Below are positions 56,651-64,000 of a DNA stretch of 64,000 bases, piece after piece (positions within the stretch are counted from its first letter, which is position 1; every line of letters starts with the position of its first letter). Both the position numbers and the translations under genes were made by a program. The notes below the pieces were generated by a model. The model ran no database searches, was not told the DNA's origin, and was given only the letters and a program-made list of their open reading frames with translations. The stretch is from Rhodococcus sp. SMB37. GTDB taxonomy: Bacteria > Actinomycetota > Actinomycetes > Mycobacteriales > Mycobacteriaceae. The stretch covers positions 62,001 through 126,000 of the forward strand of contig NZ_SLVY01000003.1 in NCBI RefSeq assembly GCF_004345605.1, given 5' to 3'.

Positions 56651-57279
56651 TGGGCGAGCGCATCTACGTCGTCACCCATCCCGAGGCGACCCATCACGTC
56701 GACGGTCTCGTCGGCGGCTGGTACGACTCCGCACTCACCCGGCGTGGAGTGGTTCACGCGCACGCGATCGCGGCACGACTGTGGGACCTCGTTCCCCTCG
56801 GTTCGGTTCCGGCTTTGTACACGTCGGATCTCGCCCGCACGACCGAGACCGCCGGCCCCATCGCGGAAGTATTCGACGTCGAACCCACCCTCCTTTCGGA
56901 CCTGCGGGAGAAGTCCTACGGAGTTGCGGGTGGGCGTCCGCAGGAGTGGCTCGACGCGCATTTCGTCGCTCCGCCTGCTGTCGGAGAACGCTTGGATCAC
57001 GACGAAGGAATCGAAGGAGCGGAGACAAAGCTCGAATGTGTCACTCGCGTCTACCGAGCCATGGATCGAATCACCGCCGACAACACGGAACATCGCATTG
57101 TCGTCACCCACGGTGGTTCGCTCAGTTGGGTCATTGCCGCCTGGCAGCGACTTCCGATCAGCGCATGCGCGTATGTGGCCTATCGCGCCGGCCCTGGAAG
57201 CATCACGGTGCTCGAGCAGGACGACGTCTTCCACAACCGCACGCTGCACACTCTCGGAGATCTCGGCCACCTGACCTGA
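56650..57279 (+). CDS. Histidine-phosphatase-like protein with altered RHG motif
   Basis: A 209-aa protein of the histidine phosphatase (phosphoglycerate mutase) superfamily. The usual N-terminal RHG reads THPEATHH, so the catalytic histidine may remain while the Arg and Gly are lost. The later features are intact: TSDLARTTETAGPIAE with its arginine and VVTHGGSLSW with the second histidine. ATG 56650 overlaps the nrtR stop by 1 bp. It could be a phosphatase with shifted specificity or a non-catalytic member; coupling to nrtR hints at NAD or ADP-ribose metabolism. Confidence 0.85.
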   Translation: MGERIYVVTHPEATHHVDGLVGGWYDSALTRRGVVHAHAIAARLWDLVPLGSVPALYTSDLARTTETAGPIAEVFDVEPTLLSDLREKSYGVAGGRPQEWLDAHFVAPPAVGERLDHDEGIEGAETKLECVTRVYRAMDRITADNTEHRIVVTHGGSLSWVIAAWQRLPISACAYVAYRAGPGSITVLEQDDVFHNRTLHTLGDLGHLT

Positions 57280-57318
57280 CGCAGGGCAGCGGTGGCTGTC
57301 TTTATGATCTGGCGTGAA

Positions 57319-58551
57319 CTAGGCGACCAACTCCGGTCTGTTCCCTGGTATCGGTGTCCGGAACAGATCGATGCTCGCGGGCGGAATGAACTGCGGCCGA
57401 CGCTCTTCGGTCATCTCGACTTCCCAGTCGGTGTGATGCATCAACCGGTGATGATGTCCGCACAACAACACCAGATTGTCGAGGTCGGTATCACCACCAT
57501 CGACCCAATGCCGCACATGATGCGCATCCGCCCACGCCGGTGGGGTGGTGCACCCCGGGAAAGCACATCCGCCATCTCTCACAGTCAACGCTCGGCGTTG
57601 CGCCCTCGTCGCGGAACGGTGCGTCCGGCCGTGCGCCAACGGCACGCCGTGTTCATCGAGCAGGATCCGAGTGACGTGGCAGTCGCAGGCGAGCATCCGG
57701 GCGGTGTCGATCGACAGTGGGCCGGCCCACGGTTCGGTGGCGTAGCCCTGTTCTGGGGAGTTCGCGAAGAGTTCTTTGATGGCGGTGTTCTTGGTCAGAT
57801 CCGTGATCGACGCGGTGACCGTCACGTGCGGTTTCACACCGCCTTCGACGGGGACGAGTCCGGCGGCTTCGACGCACTGCAAGAGTTGCTCGAACGCATC
57901 GGCGGTGCGTTTGGATGCCGGTCGGTCGTCGGTGATGCCGTTCGTTTCGGGCCTCGGTGCCGACAGTGGTGAGAGCAGGTGCCGCAGGCGTGCTCCGGTG
58001 ACGGCATCGAAGTCGCCTGTGATGACGACCCTGCCGTGCAGGGTGGTGGAGACGAACAGTTCGTTGCGGGTCGAATCTTCACCGGGTGGTGGACCATCGC
58101 CGGTGCCGTAGAGGTGTTCGAGGCGGCGGATCAGGGCGCGGACGGTGGCTTTGGTGGCGACTTTCTTGCTGGCGTGGTCGATGAGGATGGTGCGGGCTTT
58201 CTCGAAGTCGCAGGGGTTCATGGTGCGTGGGTAGTGCTGGCAGAAGTAGGCGATCTGGCGGGCTTTGTCTGCATCGAGCAGCCCCGAGTGGTATGCCTCA
58301 CGCACTTCCGGTTCGAGCCGGAGGAGCTTCGCGAGTGATTCGATGCGGTGGCATTCACCGAGTTCGAGGTTCGTTGCTGCGGCGAGCCAGTGTGCGGGGC
58401 TGCGGTAGCCGTGGTCTTTGACGGTGTCGCGTTCGTACATCGCGATCATCAGATCCACGCGGTGCACCTGCGACGCATGGATTTCGGCGGAGACGGCGAG
58501 CGTCTCGGCCCTCAGTTGCTTGTTGTCGAGTTTCCAGAGTTCCCCACCCAT
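57319..58551 (-). CDS. 13E12-family protein, DUF222 plus HNH nuclease
   Basis: A 410-aa protein with an N-terminal DUF222 helical region (IHASQVHRVDLMIAMYERD, then SPAHWLAAATNL) and a C-terminal HNH motif: CAFPGC, DAHHVRHWVDGG, NLVLLCGHHHRLMHH. The family is present in many copies in mycobacteria and rhodococci; a role in a mobile or repetitive context is suspected but unproven. ATG 58551 lacks a convincing ribosome site. No inverted repeats bound it, and neighbours are unrelated. Confidence 0.9.
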   Translation of the reverse strand: MGGELWKLDNKQLRAETLAVSAEIHASQVHRVDLMIAMYERDTVKDHGYRSPAHWLAAATNLELGECHRIESLAKLLRLEPEVREAYHSGLLDADKARQIAYFCQHYPRTMNPCDFEKARTILIDHASKKVATKATVRALIRRLEHLYGTGDGPPPGEDSTRNELFVSTTLHGRVVITGDFDAVTGARLRHLLSPLSAPRPETNGITDDRPASKRTADAFEQLLQCVEAAGLVPVEGGVKPHVTVTASITDLTKNTAIKELFANSPEQGYATEPWAGPLSIDTARMLACDCHVTRILLDEHGVPLAHGRTHRSATRAQRRALTVRDGGCAFPGCTTPPAWADAHHVRHWVDGGDTDLDNLVLLCGHHHRLMHHTDWEVEMTEERRPQFIPPASIDLFRTPIPGNRPELVA

Positions 58552-58588
58552 GACCGAATTCTATCGAACTGACATTCGAGTTTCAAGA

Positions 58589-59997
58589 TCAATGCGAATA
58601 TTTGTTCGATATCTTGCCGAGCGCCGTACACATCAGTGCCGTGACCGTCATCGCCGCGATGCCGATCCATGCCGCAGCGGTGTAGGCGTCGTTTGTGGGA
58701 AACAGGTCACCGACAGGGGTGCCAGCGGCGAGCGTCAGGCCGCCTACCGCACACTGCCGAGTGAGAAGCCGATGCTGCGGACGACCTGATTGACGCTCAT
58801 GGCGCTCGCGGTCTCGCGCTGAGGAGTGACTGCGAGGATGACAGCGGGCATAGCGGCCGAGAAGCTGCCGACACCGAAGCCGAGGATCGCCATCGCGACC
58901 AGTAGTTCGACGAAGTTCGAGCGTGCGCCGGCGAAGATTGCGAACGCGGCGAGAACGACGAGGGCGCCGGTCGCCAGGAGGGTCGGCGCACCGAACCATC
59001 GGCGCATGCGGGGGGTGGTTTTCCCAGCCACGAAGCCGAGCAGAGAAAACGGAATCAGCACGAGTCCGGCGACAAAGGTCGTCAGACCGAAGCCGTATCC
59101 AGCGTCGCCGGGAGTTTGGGCGTAGCGGGTGACGAGGGTGAGCAGCAGGTACATCCCGATACCGCCGACGAGCATGACGGCGTTGGCGCCTGCGACCGCA
59201 GGGTGCCGGAGGAGTCGCACATCGACCAGCGGCGCGGTGCAGCGTAGTTCAGTGTGAATCCAGACTGCGAGGAGAAGCACCGCGAGGACGGTAAGGAAGG
59301 CTGCCAGGCCCAGATGCCGGGTCCATAGTCCGGTTTCGCTGACCAGGAGCAGAACGAGGACAAGTCCTCCGGTCAGTAGGAGTGCGCCGGGCAGGTCGAC
59401 TCGAGCCAATCGACCTGCGGGTGAGGTGGGGACGCTGCGCCAAGCCGCCAGAAACGCCATCGCGGTCACGACAGCGCCGAGACCGTAGGCAGTGCGGATG
59501 CCCCCGAGTTCGGTGAGCAGCCCGGCCAGTGGGTAGCCGATACCGATACCGATGGTTGACGCGACGGACAGCAGTGCGATGGTGGCTGCCGCGCGGCCTT
59601 CGGGCAGATGATCGCGCGCGACGCCCATCATCAGTGCGGTCAGGCCCAGGCCGATGCCTTGAGCGGCGCGGCCGACGAGTAGCCACGCGAACGGCAGTGG
59701 TGCCGCGGTGAGCAGGCTGCCGGCGGTGACGACCGCGAGTGTGGCGAGGACAGTGCTCCGTCGGTGGGCGCCCGCTCCGAGACGCCCGAGGATCGGGGTG
59801 GCAACAGCGCCCGCCAGCAGGGTGATCGTCAGGGTCCACTGCGCGCTGGCAAGGGAGACATCCAGTGTGGTGGCGACGCTGGTGATCAAGGGCGCACCGA
59901 GACTGCCGATCGCGGCGACGACGAGCGCGATGAACACCAAAGACGGGACCAGCAGTCGCGACTCGTGCGTCTCGGCCGCGCTCGCCGGTGTGTTCAT
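58589..59997 (-). pseudogene. MFS exporter (14-TM, DHA2-like), frameshifted near the end
   Basis: The start ATG 59997 overlaps the tetR stop (ATGA). The first frame gives 417 residues of a drug:H+ antiporter-like MFS protein, with RAAQGIGLGLTALM and LGFGVGSFSAAMPAVI, and stops at 58744 after SIGFSLGSVR. The missing end continues in another frame: VGGLTLAAGTPVGDLFP to ALMCTALGKISNKYSH, stopping at 58589. The break falls at an added GT (GGCAGTGTGCGG where GGCAGTGCGG would restore the frame) at about 58750. So either the gene is a recent pseudogene or this is a sequencing error; the visible protein lacks its last segment. Confidence 0.8.
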
Positions 59998-60572
59998 TTG
60001 TTGTTCTCGTCGGTGATGTGGTCGAAGAGTCCGGCGTGGATATGGGTCGTGATCCCGGCGGCCCAGGGCGCGTCGACCTCGTGGGCTTGTAGAGCCGCTC
60101 CCGTGTTGAGGAGCATGCCGAAGGCGACGAACGACTTGACCGTGACCGGGTCGAGGCCGGTGGTGTCGGTCACGACCGACCACATCCGGGCGACGCTGGC
60201 ACGGACAGCGTCGCGGACGTCTGGGTCGCCGCAGGCGGCGAAGCCCTGAAGTTGGAGCAGGAGGGATGTTCGGTCGGTGAGCATGTCGTTGTAACGGCTG
60301 CCCATGCGGGCGAGTGCCTCGCGTCCGGTCTCTTCTCCAGCGGCTTCCCTCATTCCGTCTGTCAGTCGGTCGAATGCTGTGACCATCACTTCTTCGAACA
60401 AGGCCTTCTTTGTCCCGAAGATTCGGAAGACGTAGGCCTGGGTGATCTCGGCTCGGCGAGCGATGTTATCCACCGAGGCCCCGTGCAGGCCTCCGCCTGC
60501 GAACTCGTCTGCGGCGATCCGAAGGATCTGCTGCCTGCGGTCTGGTCCGCTCATTCGTTGACGTCGAGTCAT
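59994..60572 (-). CDS. TetR-family regulator of the MFS exporter
   Basis: A 192-aa TetR-type repressor. HTH: RRQQILRIAADEFAGGGLHGA and NIARRAEITQAYVFRIFGTKKALF (YVFRIF in place of the usual YYHF). The C-terminal domain has LLLQLQGFAACGDPDVRD, typical of the AcrR-like group. Start is likely ATG 60572 (an ATG at 60578 is also in frame). Its stop overlaps the MFS start, and a perfect palindrome at 60581-60594 sits right upstream, so it probably regulates itself and the exporter. Confidence 0.88.
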   Translation of the reverse strand: MTRRQRMSGPDRRQQILRIAADEFAGGGLHGASVDNIARRAEITQAYVFRIFGTKKALFEEVMVTAFDRLTDGMREAAGEETGREALARMGSRYNDMLTDRTSLLLQLQGFAACGDPDVRDAVRASVARMWSVVTDTTGLDPVTVKSFVAFGMLLNTGAALQAHEVDAPWAAGITTHIHAGLFDHITDENNK

Positions 60573-60580
60573 GGACATCA

Positions 60581-60594
60581 AGTTACTAGTAACT
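60581..60594. promoter_or_regulatory. Palindromic operator upstream of tetR-MFS
   Basis: AGTTACTAGTAACT is a perfect 14-bp palindrome, in an AT-rich patch just before the tetR start. A typical place for an autoregulatory TetR operator. Confidence 0.6.
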
Positions 60595-60715
60595 AACTAC
60601 GTACTTAAGGGGGTCGGTCGGGCGCTGTGCGTCATGCAACGCGCAGGCTTGAGTGCGGTGCACATACTGAGCGCCGTCGACCGGTCGTTCCGGCGCCGGA
60701 GGCGACCTCCTTCCG

Positions 60716-61630
60716 TCAGGGTGTAGAGACGAGGGCTGTCGCGATCTCCGCAGCAACCTCGACATTCCCCAGATACACCGCAACGTTCGTGTCGAGCGTG
60801 GCGCCCCCTGTCCCGCGGTGCATGTGGTCGAGCAGGAACGGCGTCAGGCCTTTCCCTCTGACACCCGCGTCCGATGCTTCCCGCTCCGCGTCGGCCAGCA
60901 CACGATCATGCAGGGCAGGATCCACCTGCTTGTCGACCGCGACCGGATTCGCGATGAGCACCGCCGACCGCAACGCCAGACCGTCGCGGGCACGAGCCAC
61001 CGCAGCTGCTTCCTGTGGCGAGTCCACTGCGTCGACGACGCAGCCGCTGTCGCGCACATAGAAGCCCGGGAATCGGGTGGTGCGATATCCCAGCACGATC
61101 ACGCCGAGCGTCTCGAGGCGTTCGAGGGTCGCGGGCACATCGAGGATGGATTTCACTCCTGCGCTCACGACGAGAACCGGAATAGACGACAGCGCAACAA
61201 GATCTGCACTCTCGTCGAAGGTCGACGATGCACCGCGATGGACTCCGCCGAGACCACCGGTCGCGAACACCCCGATCCCCGCACGATGCGCGAGCAAGGC
61301 AGTCGACGCCACCGTCGTTCCGCCGTGCAGCCTCTTCACCGCCGCTACGGGCAGGTCGCGGATCCCGGTCTTGACCGTCCCCGCATCCGCAGCCTCGATG
61401 ATCTCGATCTGATCGTGCGACAAGCCCACGGTGGGGACGCCCGCGACCACGCCGATCGTCGCAGGGGTGACGCCCGCATCTCGCAGCAACCGTTCGGCGT
61501 CGAACGCCACCTCGAGATTGCGCGGACGAGTCAGCCCGTGTGTGAAGATCGTCGATTCGAGCGCCACCACGGGCCGCCCCGAAGCGACGGCAGCGCGCAC
61601 CTCGTCGGCGATGGCGATCCGCTCGGTCAT
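60716..61630 (-). CDS. psuG: Pseudouridine-5'-phosphate glycosidase
   Basis: A 304-aa enzyme that splits pseudouridine 5'-phosphate to uracil and ribose 5-phosphate. The family motifs ALESTIFTHGLTRP, GVPTVGLSHDQIE, ATGGLGGVHRGA and TFDESADL are present, and the C-terminal domain (GLTPFLLDHMHRGTGG, TLDTNVAVYLGN) is complete. The kinase partner psuK is not in the window. The gene follows the DinB-like gene by 16 bp, so the two may form an operon. Confidence 0.92.
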   Translation of the reverse strand: MTERIAIADEVRAAVASGRPVVALESTIFTHGLTRPRNLEVAFDAERLLRDAGVTPATIGVVAGVPTVGLSHDQIEIIEAADAGTVKTGIRDLPVAAVKRLHGGTTVASTALLAHRAGIGVFATGGLGGVHRGASSTFDESADLVALSSIPVLVVSAGVKSILDVPATLERLETLGVIVLGYRTTRFPGFYVRDSGCVVDAVDSPQEAAAVARARDGLALRSAVLIANPVAVDKQVDPALHDRVLADAEREASDAGVRGKGLTPFLLDHMHRGTGGATLDTNVAVYLGNVEVAAEIATALVSTP

Positions 61631-61646
61631 AGGCCGACGATAGGCG

Positions 61647-62210
61647 TCATCCGTCTACTCGACGTCCCAATCGAGCCAGGATCCGCGACTGCCGGTCGTC
61701 GGACGCGGCTTCCACCCCGGACTTGCAGACACCGTCCATGTAGAGGGAGTCGCCGAAGCTGTCCGCTCCGCCTTCCATCCGGTCCAGTTCGGCATCGGTG
61801 AAGGTCACCGGGATCCCTGCGCTCTGCCCGATGTCCCACCGATGTACGAGCAGATCGAAGATGTAGAACTGTTCGAACGTGGCCCCGAGTGTCGTGGGTC
61901 CGAAGTACCCCTCGTAGGGTGCACGGACGAGCTCGTCATCGGCCAGCACGGCTGCGACGCGAGCGGTGTGTTCGTGCCATGCGATGGCAGGATCGTCGAG
62001 ATCAGGACGGTCGCCGACGTCGACTCCGCGACCGGCGAGGAAGTCGCGCTGGGTGTCGACGATGTGGGCGACGACGTCGCGCGTCGTCCATCCCTCGCAC
62101 GGCGACTTCGCCTCCCAGGCGGTCGATTCGACCGCGTCGATCACGGCGGCGAGCGGATCGGTCGCTTCTTCGTGTCGGAGTGCTGTTGTATTGGTAGGGG
62201 CTGTAGTCAT
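61647..62210 (-). CDS. TIGR03086-type DinB-like metal-binding protein
   Basis: A 187-aa protein of the mycothiol-dependent isomerase-like DinB group. The signature PCEGWTTRDVVAHIVDTQRDF supplies one metal histidine, and HEHTARVAAVL and LLVHRWDIGQSAG the others. Members can be mycothiol transferases; this one's substrate is unknown. ATG 62210 is 37 bp from the divergent AraC gene. Likely cotranscribed with psuG. Confidence 0.88.
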   Translation of the reverse strand: MTTAPTNTTALRHEEATDPLAAVIDAVESTAWEAKSPCEGWTTRDVVAHIVDTQRDFLAGRGVDVGDRPDLDDPAIAWHEHTARVAAVLADDELVRAPYEGYFGPTTLGATFEQFYIFDLLVHRWDIGQSAGIPVTFTDAELDRMEGGADSFGDSLYMDGVCKSGVEAASDDRQSRILARLGRRVDG

Positions 62211-62247
62211 GACTTGACGGTATTTCTACGGAAGGGGCGGGGTATTG

Positions 62248-63093
62248 ATGAAACCCGACACCGATCCGGTCGACGGCTCGGACCGTCAGCCGATCGAACG
62301 CGCCCATCTGAACGACCCGACGGACACCTCGAGCCGAGTCTTCCGATATCCCGCCTCGTCTGACCTTGCAGCATTGATGCGCCGATACTGGATTCCTGTG
62401 TGGTCGGTGCCCGAAGGCCAAGACTCCGTACAACGCGTTCTGCAGTACCCGGTGTGTCTGGCTGTCGTCGCGGAAGACTACGCACGCTTCTACGGCATCA
62501 CCTCGGGACTGTCCCGCACCACTCTCGCAGGCGACGGATGGGCCGTCGGGGTGATGTTCACCCCGGCTGCAGGCCACCTGCTCACACGTACACCGGTCGC
62601 GGCGTTCACCGATCGGTTCGTCGACCTCAGCGAAGTCTTCGGCGATAGCAGCACACGCCTCGCCGGCAGCGTCCGCGCCGCGATGGCCGACGCCCCCCGA
62701 TCCCCCGAGTCGCATCGTGTCTCCATGGATTTGTTCGACGACATGCTCCGTCCGTTCGCCACGATCGACGACGAAGGTCATCTGATCAACGAGGTGGTGG
62801 CCTTCGTCGAGGACAATCCCGACGTCCTGCGCGTCGAGCAGGTCCGCGACGAATTCGGATTGTCGGAGCGGGCGCTGCAGCGCCTCGTGCATCGACGGAT
62901 CGGTTTGACGCCGAAGTGGTTGATCCAGCGTCGCCGGCTCCAGGAGGCGGCCGGCCGATTGCGCGAGCGCGCGACACCGCTCGCCGAGATGGCCGCGCTC
63001 CTCGGGTATGCCGATCAGCCGCATTTCGTGCGCGACTTCGCGAAGGTCGTCGGCATGACACCCGCGGTCTTCGCGCAGCGCTACGGACTCTGA
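62248..63093 (+). CDS. AraC-family regulator
   Basis: A 281-aa regulator. Residues 1-170 form an N-terminal sensor domain (FRYPASSDLAALMRRYWIPVWSV; of the sort found beside AraC domains in actinobacteria), and the C-terminus is a two-HTH AraC domain: VRDEFGLSERALQRLVHRR and LAEMAALLGYADQPHFVRDFAKVVG with TPAVFAQRYGL. ATG 62248 has GAAGGGGCGGGG upstream; a TTG 3 bp earlier is possible. Divergent from the DinB-psuG pair, which it may control. Confidence 0.9.
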   Translation: MKPDTDPVDGSDRQPIERAHLNDPTDTSSRVFRYPASSDLAALMRRYWIPVWSVPEGQDSVQRVLQYPVCLAVVAEDYARFYGITSGLSRTTLAGDGWAVGVMFTPAAGHLLTRTPVAAFTDRFVDLSEVFGDSSTRLAGSVRAAMADAPRSPESHRVSMDLFDDMLRPFATIDDEGHLINEVVAFVEDNPDVLRVEQVRDEFGLSERALQRLVHRRIGLTPKWLIQRRRLQEAAGRLRERATPLAEMAALLGYADQPHFVRDFAKVVGMTPAVFAQRYGL

Positions 63094-63105
63094 CGGTGCT
63101 GGTGG

Positions 63106-63804
63106 TCAGGCGGGTTCGCCGGTCGGGTCGTGCCCGGGCGCGCCCTGTTCGGTTCTTTCGTGTTCGGCGATCGCCTTCGCGCGGACATGGTCCGGATACC
63201 AATCGGTGAACTTGATCGCGCACACCATCGCTCCGGTCTGCAACACCCACCCGGTCCAGATGTTGTTGTTGTCGTCGAGAATCGCATCGCCGTACCAGCC
63301 TGCGGCCGCCGCAACAGCGAACGCCACCGCCCACGCCCCGGTGATGATGTAGTTGGTCTTCACGAACACTGGGGTATTCCAGTATTCCGGTTCGACCATG
63401 TCGCGCGCGTACTGAAGCGTGAAGGGCACCCGAAACAGGATCGATCCGATTGCAATGAGAACCAGAGTGATGTTCGCGATCTCACCGACCCACTTCTCCA
63501 ACCACACTTGCCCGTCGACGGTCAAGAAGAAATGCAGAATGAACAGGCCCGCGAAGAAGAGGACGTCGACGGCCCCGAGTATCTTCAGCTGCTTGCCTCG
63601 GATCCTGTCGTACACGACGAAGAACAATGAGATGGCCAGCGCCACGGCGGAGACCCAGCCGGTACTTCCGGGCCCTTCGAATATTGCGAGAAAGATCCAG
63701 GGTGCAAGGCCTGTCAACGGTCCGTCGAATATCTTGTCGAGGGTCGACGCCGCCCGCCCCTGTCCCGGAGATCGAGCGGCCTTGTTCACGGAATTGTCAG
63801 CCAT
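63106..63804 (-). CDS. Hypothetical six-TM membrane protein
   Basis: A 232-aa membrane protein with about six hydrophobic segments, for example WIFLAIFEGPGSTGWVSAVA, ALAISLFFVVYDRI, LFFAGLFILHFFLTV and ITGAWAVAFAVAAAAGWYGD. The pattern (VDVLFFAGLFILHFFL, then VGEIANITLVLIAIGSIL, EPEYWNTPVFVKTNYI) recurs in uncharacterised actinobacterial membrane proteins. Start ATG 63804 follows GAGGCAG. Function unknown; no operon partner. Confidence 0.78.
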   Translation of the reverse strand: MADNSVNKAARSPGQGRAASTLDKIFDGPLTGLAPWIFLAIFEGPGSTGWVSAVALAISLFFVVYDRIRGKQLKILGAVDVLFFAGLFILHFFLTVDGQVWLEKWVGEIANITLVLIAIGSILFRVPFTLQYARDMVEPEYWNTPVFVKTNYIITGAWAVAFAVAAAAGWYGDAILDDNNNIWTGWVLQTGAMVCAIKFTDWYPDHVRAKAIAEHERTEQGAPGHDPTGEPA

Positions 63805-63868
63805 GGCTGCCTCATGTGTAGCGACATTGGGAACCCGACCCACACTCAGGGTAAACCTGTCATGATGG

Positions 63869-63885
63869 CCGAATGTCTCATTCGG
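63869..63885. promoter_or_regulatory. Palindrome upstream of the last gene
   Basis: CCGAATGTCTCATTCGG is a perfect 7-bp inverted repeat with a 3-base spacer. It overlaps the 13-mer ATGGCCGAATGTC (63865-63877) that also builds the inverted repeat at 39357-39411. ATTCGGTC appears again at 63910, 49 bp before the next start codon region, which suggests a regulator site. Confidence 0.5.
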
Positions 63886-63933
63886 TCACTTCGACTGCAT
63901 GACGGTCATATTCGGTCCAAGTATCCTGACGCC

Positions 63934-64000
63934 ATGGCAGCTGATGAGTCCACGCTCGAAGCCCTGTTCGGAGACACCGGAGTCGCCGCGCTTGTCACCC
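63934..64000 (+). CDS. Start of a gene that leaves the window
   Basis: ATG 63934 opens a frame MAADESTLEALFGDTGVAAL that runs to the window end with 22 codons visible. Too short to name. The palindrome at 63869-63885 lies about 50 bp upstream. Confidence 0.5.
   Translation, partial: MAADESTLEALFGDTGVAALVT

Noticed and set aside
57319..58551. The 13E12/HNH gene considered as a homing or insertion element
   Set aside because: No flanking repeats or interrupted target gene can be seen.

Overview
This is 64 kb of a high-GC actinobacterial chromosome. A Nocardiales/Mycobacteriales genus close to Rhodococcus is most likely. The inference rests on a FadD15-type acyl-CoA ligase, an MTB12-like lipoprotein, an FusA2-type EF-G paralogue, a 13E12-family HNH protein, an Rv0948c-type chorismate mutase, and frequent GTG/TTG starts and 4-bp stop/start overlaps. 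No rRNA, tRNA, CRISPR array, integrase or insertion sequence was seen. Genes are dense and both strands are used.

Layout. 0-4.6 kb: a self-regulated TetR/ABC exporter operon (permease cut by the window start) and a type B carboxylesterase. 4.65-8.05 kb: a TPP riboswitch followed by tenA-thiY-thiX-thiZ, a salvage operon for thiamin breakdown products. 8.2-12.7 kb: an alpha/beta hydrolase, a mannose-lectin/LysM protein, a two-TM potassium channel, a putative TY-Chap-like protein and a macro-domain protein. 12.7-17.7 kb: malQ, a MarR-fadD15 pair and a DinB-like protein. 17.8-24.6 kb: jetA-jetB-jetC of a Wadjet type II (EptABC-like) plasmid-restriction condensin, with no jetD nuclease gene. 24.6-31.8 kb: NUDIX hydrolase, acyl-CoA ligase, thiolase, a membrane protein, chorismate mutase, a hypothetical protein and an aldehyde dehydrogenase.

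32.1-39.3 kb: an oversized, divergent glutamate-synthase-like protein (1829 aa) translationally coupled to a CysJ-type NADPH-diflavin reductase instead of to GltD. 40.0-50.6 kb: a probable catabolic locus with a Rieske oxygenase, two NTF2-like proteins, a TauD/TfdA dioxygenase, an SDR, a complete branched-chain-amino-acid-type ABC importer with fused LivH-LivM permease, a small coupled membrane protein and a TetR regulator. The oxygenase operon and the importer operon each carry a closely similar promoter/operator module, which suggests one regulon.

50.6-64 kb: a class-F-like sortase with a repeat-containing secreted protein; EF-G2; an NrtR/ADP-ribosylglycohydrolase divergent pair sharing a palindrome; a histidine-phosphatase-like protein; a DUF222/HNH protein; a TetR-MFS pair whose MFS gene carries a frameshift; PsuG with a DinB-like protein; an AraC regulator; a membrane protein; and the first codons of a gene leaving the window.

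The observations most worth following are the GltB-like/diflavin reductase pair, the JetABC set without JetD, and the duplicated promoter module of the 40-50 kb locus.
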